From assembly GCA_022360105.1 (NCBI GenBank), contig JAKSDL010000828.1, positions 1 to 5,527 on the forward strand: DNA of 5,527 nt. Reading direction: 5' to 3'. The notes beneath the pieces are model-generated. The model saw nothing but the letters and a program-made list of their open reading frames with translations. It did not search any database and was not told the DNA's origin. Of this stretch, positions 4,263 to 5,527 are shown in pieces; within the stretch, counting starts at the first letter, position 1; every line of letters starts with the position of its first letter. A program made the translations under genes and the position numbers. Source of the DNA: Pseudomonadota bacterium (lineage in GTDB: Bacteria; SAR324; XYD2-FULL-50-16; JAHJRI01).

Positions 4263-4570
4263 GAAATTATTGAAACCCCTATCTTCACAAAAACTATTAA
4301 ATCGCTGCTACGGATGAAGAATACCGTATGCTTCAATCGCAATTAGTTGAATCTCCGGGTCTTGGAGCGATAATTCCGGGAAGTGGTGGACTAAGAAAAG
4401 TCCGATGGAAAACCACTGACCAAGGGAAGCGTGGAGGTATTCGAGTTATTTACTACTGGTACGTCTCACTCGATACCATATTAATGCTTTATGCATTTCC
4501 CAAGAACAAGCAAACTGACTTAACACCTCAACAATTGAAGGCGTTGAAAGCGCTTATCGAGGAGGATTAG
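4260..4570 (+). pseudogene. higB: HigB/RelE-superfamily toxin with a one-base frameshift near its N-terminus
   Basis: RelE-superfamily ribonuclease toxin in a toxin-first (HigBA-type) operon. From ATG 4260 the frame reads MEIIETPIFTKTIKSLL, the normal start of this subgroup. The family sequence (DEEYRMLQSQLVESPGLGAIIPGSGGLRKVRW, then a GIRVIYYW strand and a LTPQQLKALKALIEED tail) then continues in a different frame. The switch falls at about 4310-4313, and adding one base there would restore a 103-residue protein, the usual length. Unrepaired, translation from 4260 stops at 4344-4346. An ATG at 4328 could give an 80-residue protein lacking the first helix, with no good ribosome binding site. 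No slippery homopolymer is present, so I consider it a loss-of-function mutation, or a sequencing error. Confidence 0.82.
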
Positions 4571-4572
4571 AA

Positions 4573-4866
4573 ATGGAAGAAAAAATGTTTAATGAGCTGC
4601 TGGAGAGCATTCAGCAAGGAAAAGCAATAATGCGTGGGGAAATGGAGCCAAGCAGAAAATTTGTTATTGAAGAAATTGATGTAAAGGCAATCAGAAAGCA
4701 ATTTAGGCTTTCCCAGAACAAGTTTTCCCAACTGCTAGGGATAAGCATTGGAACTCTACGAAATTGGGAGCAAGGTCGCCGAAAACCTGAAGGTCCAGCC
4801 AGGACTTTGTTGCGTGTTGCTGCAAAGCATCCAGAAGCAGTACTTGATGTAAGCCGCTTTGCATAA
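4573..4866 (+). CDS. higA: HigA-type helix-turn-helix antitoxin
   Basis: Antitoxin and transcription repressor partner of the preceding toxin. The 97-residue protein has an N-terminal region (1-35) that probably contacts the toxin. An XRE/Cro-type helix-turn-helix spans about 38-72 (IRKQFRLSQNKFSQLLGIS, then GTLRNWEQGRRKP), where the recognition helix is ISIGTLRNWEQG. A conserved RTLLRVAAKHPEAVLD tail follows. GGAGG (4561-4565) lies 7 bases ahead of ATG 4573, and the toxin stop is 2 bases upstream, so the two are one operon with toxin first. The gene is intact even though its toxin is frameshifted. An attC site follows 13 bases after its stop. Confidence 0.92.
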   Translation: MEEKMFNELLESIQQGKAIMRGEMEPSRKFVIEEIDVKAIRKQFRLSQNKFSQLLGISIGTLRNWEQGRRKPEGPARTLLRVAAKHPEAVLDVSRFA

Positions 4867-4879
4867 CTCTAAATCAGTC

Positions 4880-4953
4880 AAATAACTATTGTTTCAACTC
4901 AGACGTTTATCTCGGCTGCGCCTCGATAAACGCTGGTTAAACATGCGTTATGT
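4880..4953 (+). other. Integron attC recombination site behind the higBA cassette
   Basis: A 74-base element. R'' is AAATAAC (4880-4886) and R' is GTTATGT (4947-4953), complementary at 6 of 7 positions. Each is followed inward by a five-base unpaired spacer (4887-4891; 4942-4946). The arms 4892-4911 and 4925-4941 then pair perfectly except for three extra bases in the left arm only: c4895, t4899 and a4903. The 13-base cap contains GGC/GCC. This R''-spacer-L''-loop-L'-spacer-R' order, with extrahelical bases on the L'' side, is diagnostic of attC. The R' core deviates from GTTRRRY at one position. The next cassette would begin at 4948. Confidence 0.75.
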
Positions 4954-5007
4954 GGCAAAAAAAGGTAAACATCCAGAGCCAAAGTAATAAAAAGAACAGG
5001 AGAAAGA

Positions 5008-5466
5008 ATGTATCATCCAAGACTAAAAGGAACACATTATGAAATGGGGCTACATTATGGTTCTTTGCTCTACAGCAAAGGGGTATCGTTTGAAGATTTT
5101 ATTCAGTTAAATGATGAGCAAGTTGAATTTGGAAAACAGTCATTAGTGATCTTGAAGAAATTTTGTCCTGAGATGGTGGATGAATTATTCGGAATGGCTG
5201 AAGGGCAGAAAATATCGCCTGAACGATTTTCCTACAATTTACTAACAGCGGGGGTATTTGAGAAAGATATTGGTTGTTCATGTGCTTGTTTTCACTGTGG
5301 AGATGACCTGATATTTGCAAGAAATCATGATATGTTTTCATATCTCAAGAAAACGACTGAAAGTGCCCTGTATCGTCCAGATGGAAAAAATATCTTCTTG
5401 GGGCAAAGTGATGCGATTGTTGGGAAAGACACCTGCAGACTGTTCTTGGTTTTGGTGTTGTGGTGA
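5008..5466 (+). CDS. C45-like (acyltransferase/Ntn-hydrolase) family protein, C-terminally truncated
   Basis: The N-terminal half resembles C45-type autoproteolytic Ntn hydrolases (acyl-CoA:6-aminopenicillanate acyltransferase-like), which split linear amides or transfer acyl groups after self-cleavage before a catalytic Cys. Visible are the family opening RLKGTHYEMGLHYGSLL, a GCSCACF stretch where Cys90 (after Gly89) is the candidate nucleophile with Cys92 as alternative, the LIFARNHDM motif (101-109), and GQSDAIVGKD (132-141). From about residue 142 the family pattern is lost, and the protein ends at 152 where relatives have around 330 residues. The downstream frames do not obviously resume it. 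AGGAG (4998-5002) sits 5 bases before the ATG. Only 54 bases separate the gene from the attC core and no promoter is visible, so it is a promoterless, probably non-functional cassette gene. Confidence 0.65.
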   Translation: MYHPRLKGTHYEMGLHYGSLLYSKGVSFEDFIQLNDEQVEFGKQSLVILKKFCPEMVDELFGMAEGQKISPERFSYNLLTAGVFEKDIGCSCACFHCGDDLIFARNHDMFSYLKKTTESALYRPDGKNIFLGQSDAIVGKDTCRLFLVLVLW

Positions 5467-5527
5467 GGGCTTCGATACTGAAGGTCTTTAGGAGAAGAGT
5501 GACATACAGTGACACACACGGAACTTC
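5467..5527. other. Right-edge tail, unassigned
   Basis: Sixty-one bases after the C45-like stop, with no recognisable gene. A 10-base near-tandem repeat (GTGACATACA then GTGACACACA) lies at about 5500-5519. The family sequence of the upstream gene breaks off near 5430, so this tail and the last coding bases may belong to a different inserted or recombined segment. No R' core or hairpin able to close an attC is visible. Confidence 0.3.

Larger units (their letters stand above)
1886..5466 (+). mobile_element. Segment of an integron gene-cassette array carrying TA modules
   Basis: Two structurally convincing attC sites (2490-2545 and 4880-4953) and one interrupted half site (3204) punctuate a run of short plus-strand modules: relBE, mazEF, an IS remnant with higBA, and a C45-like gene. 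Each attC follows a stop codon by 0-13 bases, and both complete sites have the same orientation. TA modules have their own promoters, whereas the last gene has none visible, as expected for cassettes. Neither integrase nor attI is in the window. The left end of the relBE cassette is not resolved; I start the segment at its promoter. Confidence 0.6.

Noticed and set aside
4260..4346. Programmed ribosomal frameshifting in higB.
   Set aside because: There is no slippery heptamer, homopolymer or following stem-loop at 4305-4315; a simple deletion or sequencing error is more likely.

Overview
The window is A+T-rich and bacterial. It is dominated by small type II toxin-antitoxin (TA) modules packed end to end, with recombination-site architecture between them. 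No rRNA, tRNA or taxonomic marker gene is present. The mix of a chromosomal-type integron cassette array, an IS1182-family remnant, many TA modules and GCTGANN heptad repeats would fit a Gammaproteobacterium or a Desulfobacterota-type bacterium. That placement is a guess, not a result.

Layout. At 1-411 a minus-strand gene of unknown function starts at 267 and runs off the left edge. It is preceded by a GC-rich leader that can fold into a long closed structure. At 412-1060 there is no gene, but there is a striking pair of inverted heptanucleotide arrays (735-822). At 1061-1701 lies a minus-strand hicA-hicB module with its own promoter, whose -35/-10 spacer is filled by a perfect palindrome. 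From about 1886 everything reads on the plus strand: a Phd/YefM-RelE module (1962-2490), an attC recombination site (2490-2545), a MazE-MazF module (2630-3204), a lone attC-like half site running into a long hairpin (3204-3303), an IS1182-family transposase lacking its C-terminal half (3318-4220), a frameshifted HigB-type toxin with an intact HigA-type antitoxin (4260-4866), a second attC site (4880-4953), and a promoterless, truncated C45/acyltransferase-like gene (5008-5466).

Interpretation. The two attC sites pair R'' with R' core sites and have stems in which only the left arm carries extra, extrahelical bases. Both sit just behind stop codons in the orientation expected of integron cassettes. 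I read 1886-5527 as part of a sedentary integron cassette array, far from its integrase, in which each TA module is a promoter-bearing cassette. In known chromosomal integrons such TA cassettes are thought to stabilise otherwise silent arrays. The array is visibly decaying: an insertion sequence broke one attC and lost its right end, the HigB toxin has a one-base frameshift, and the final cassette gene is cut short. The integrase, attI and the array ends are not in the window, so integron membership rests on the attC structures and the cassette-like layout.
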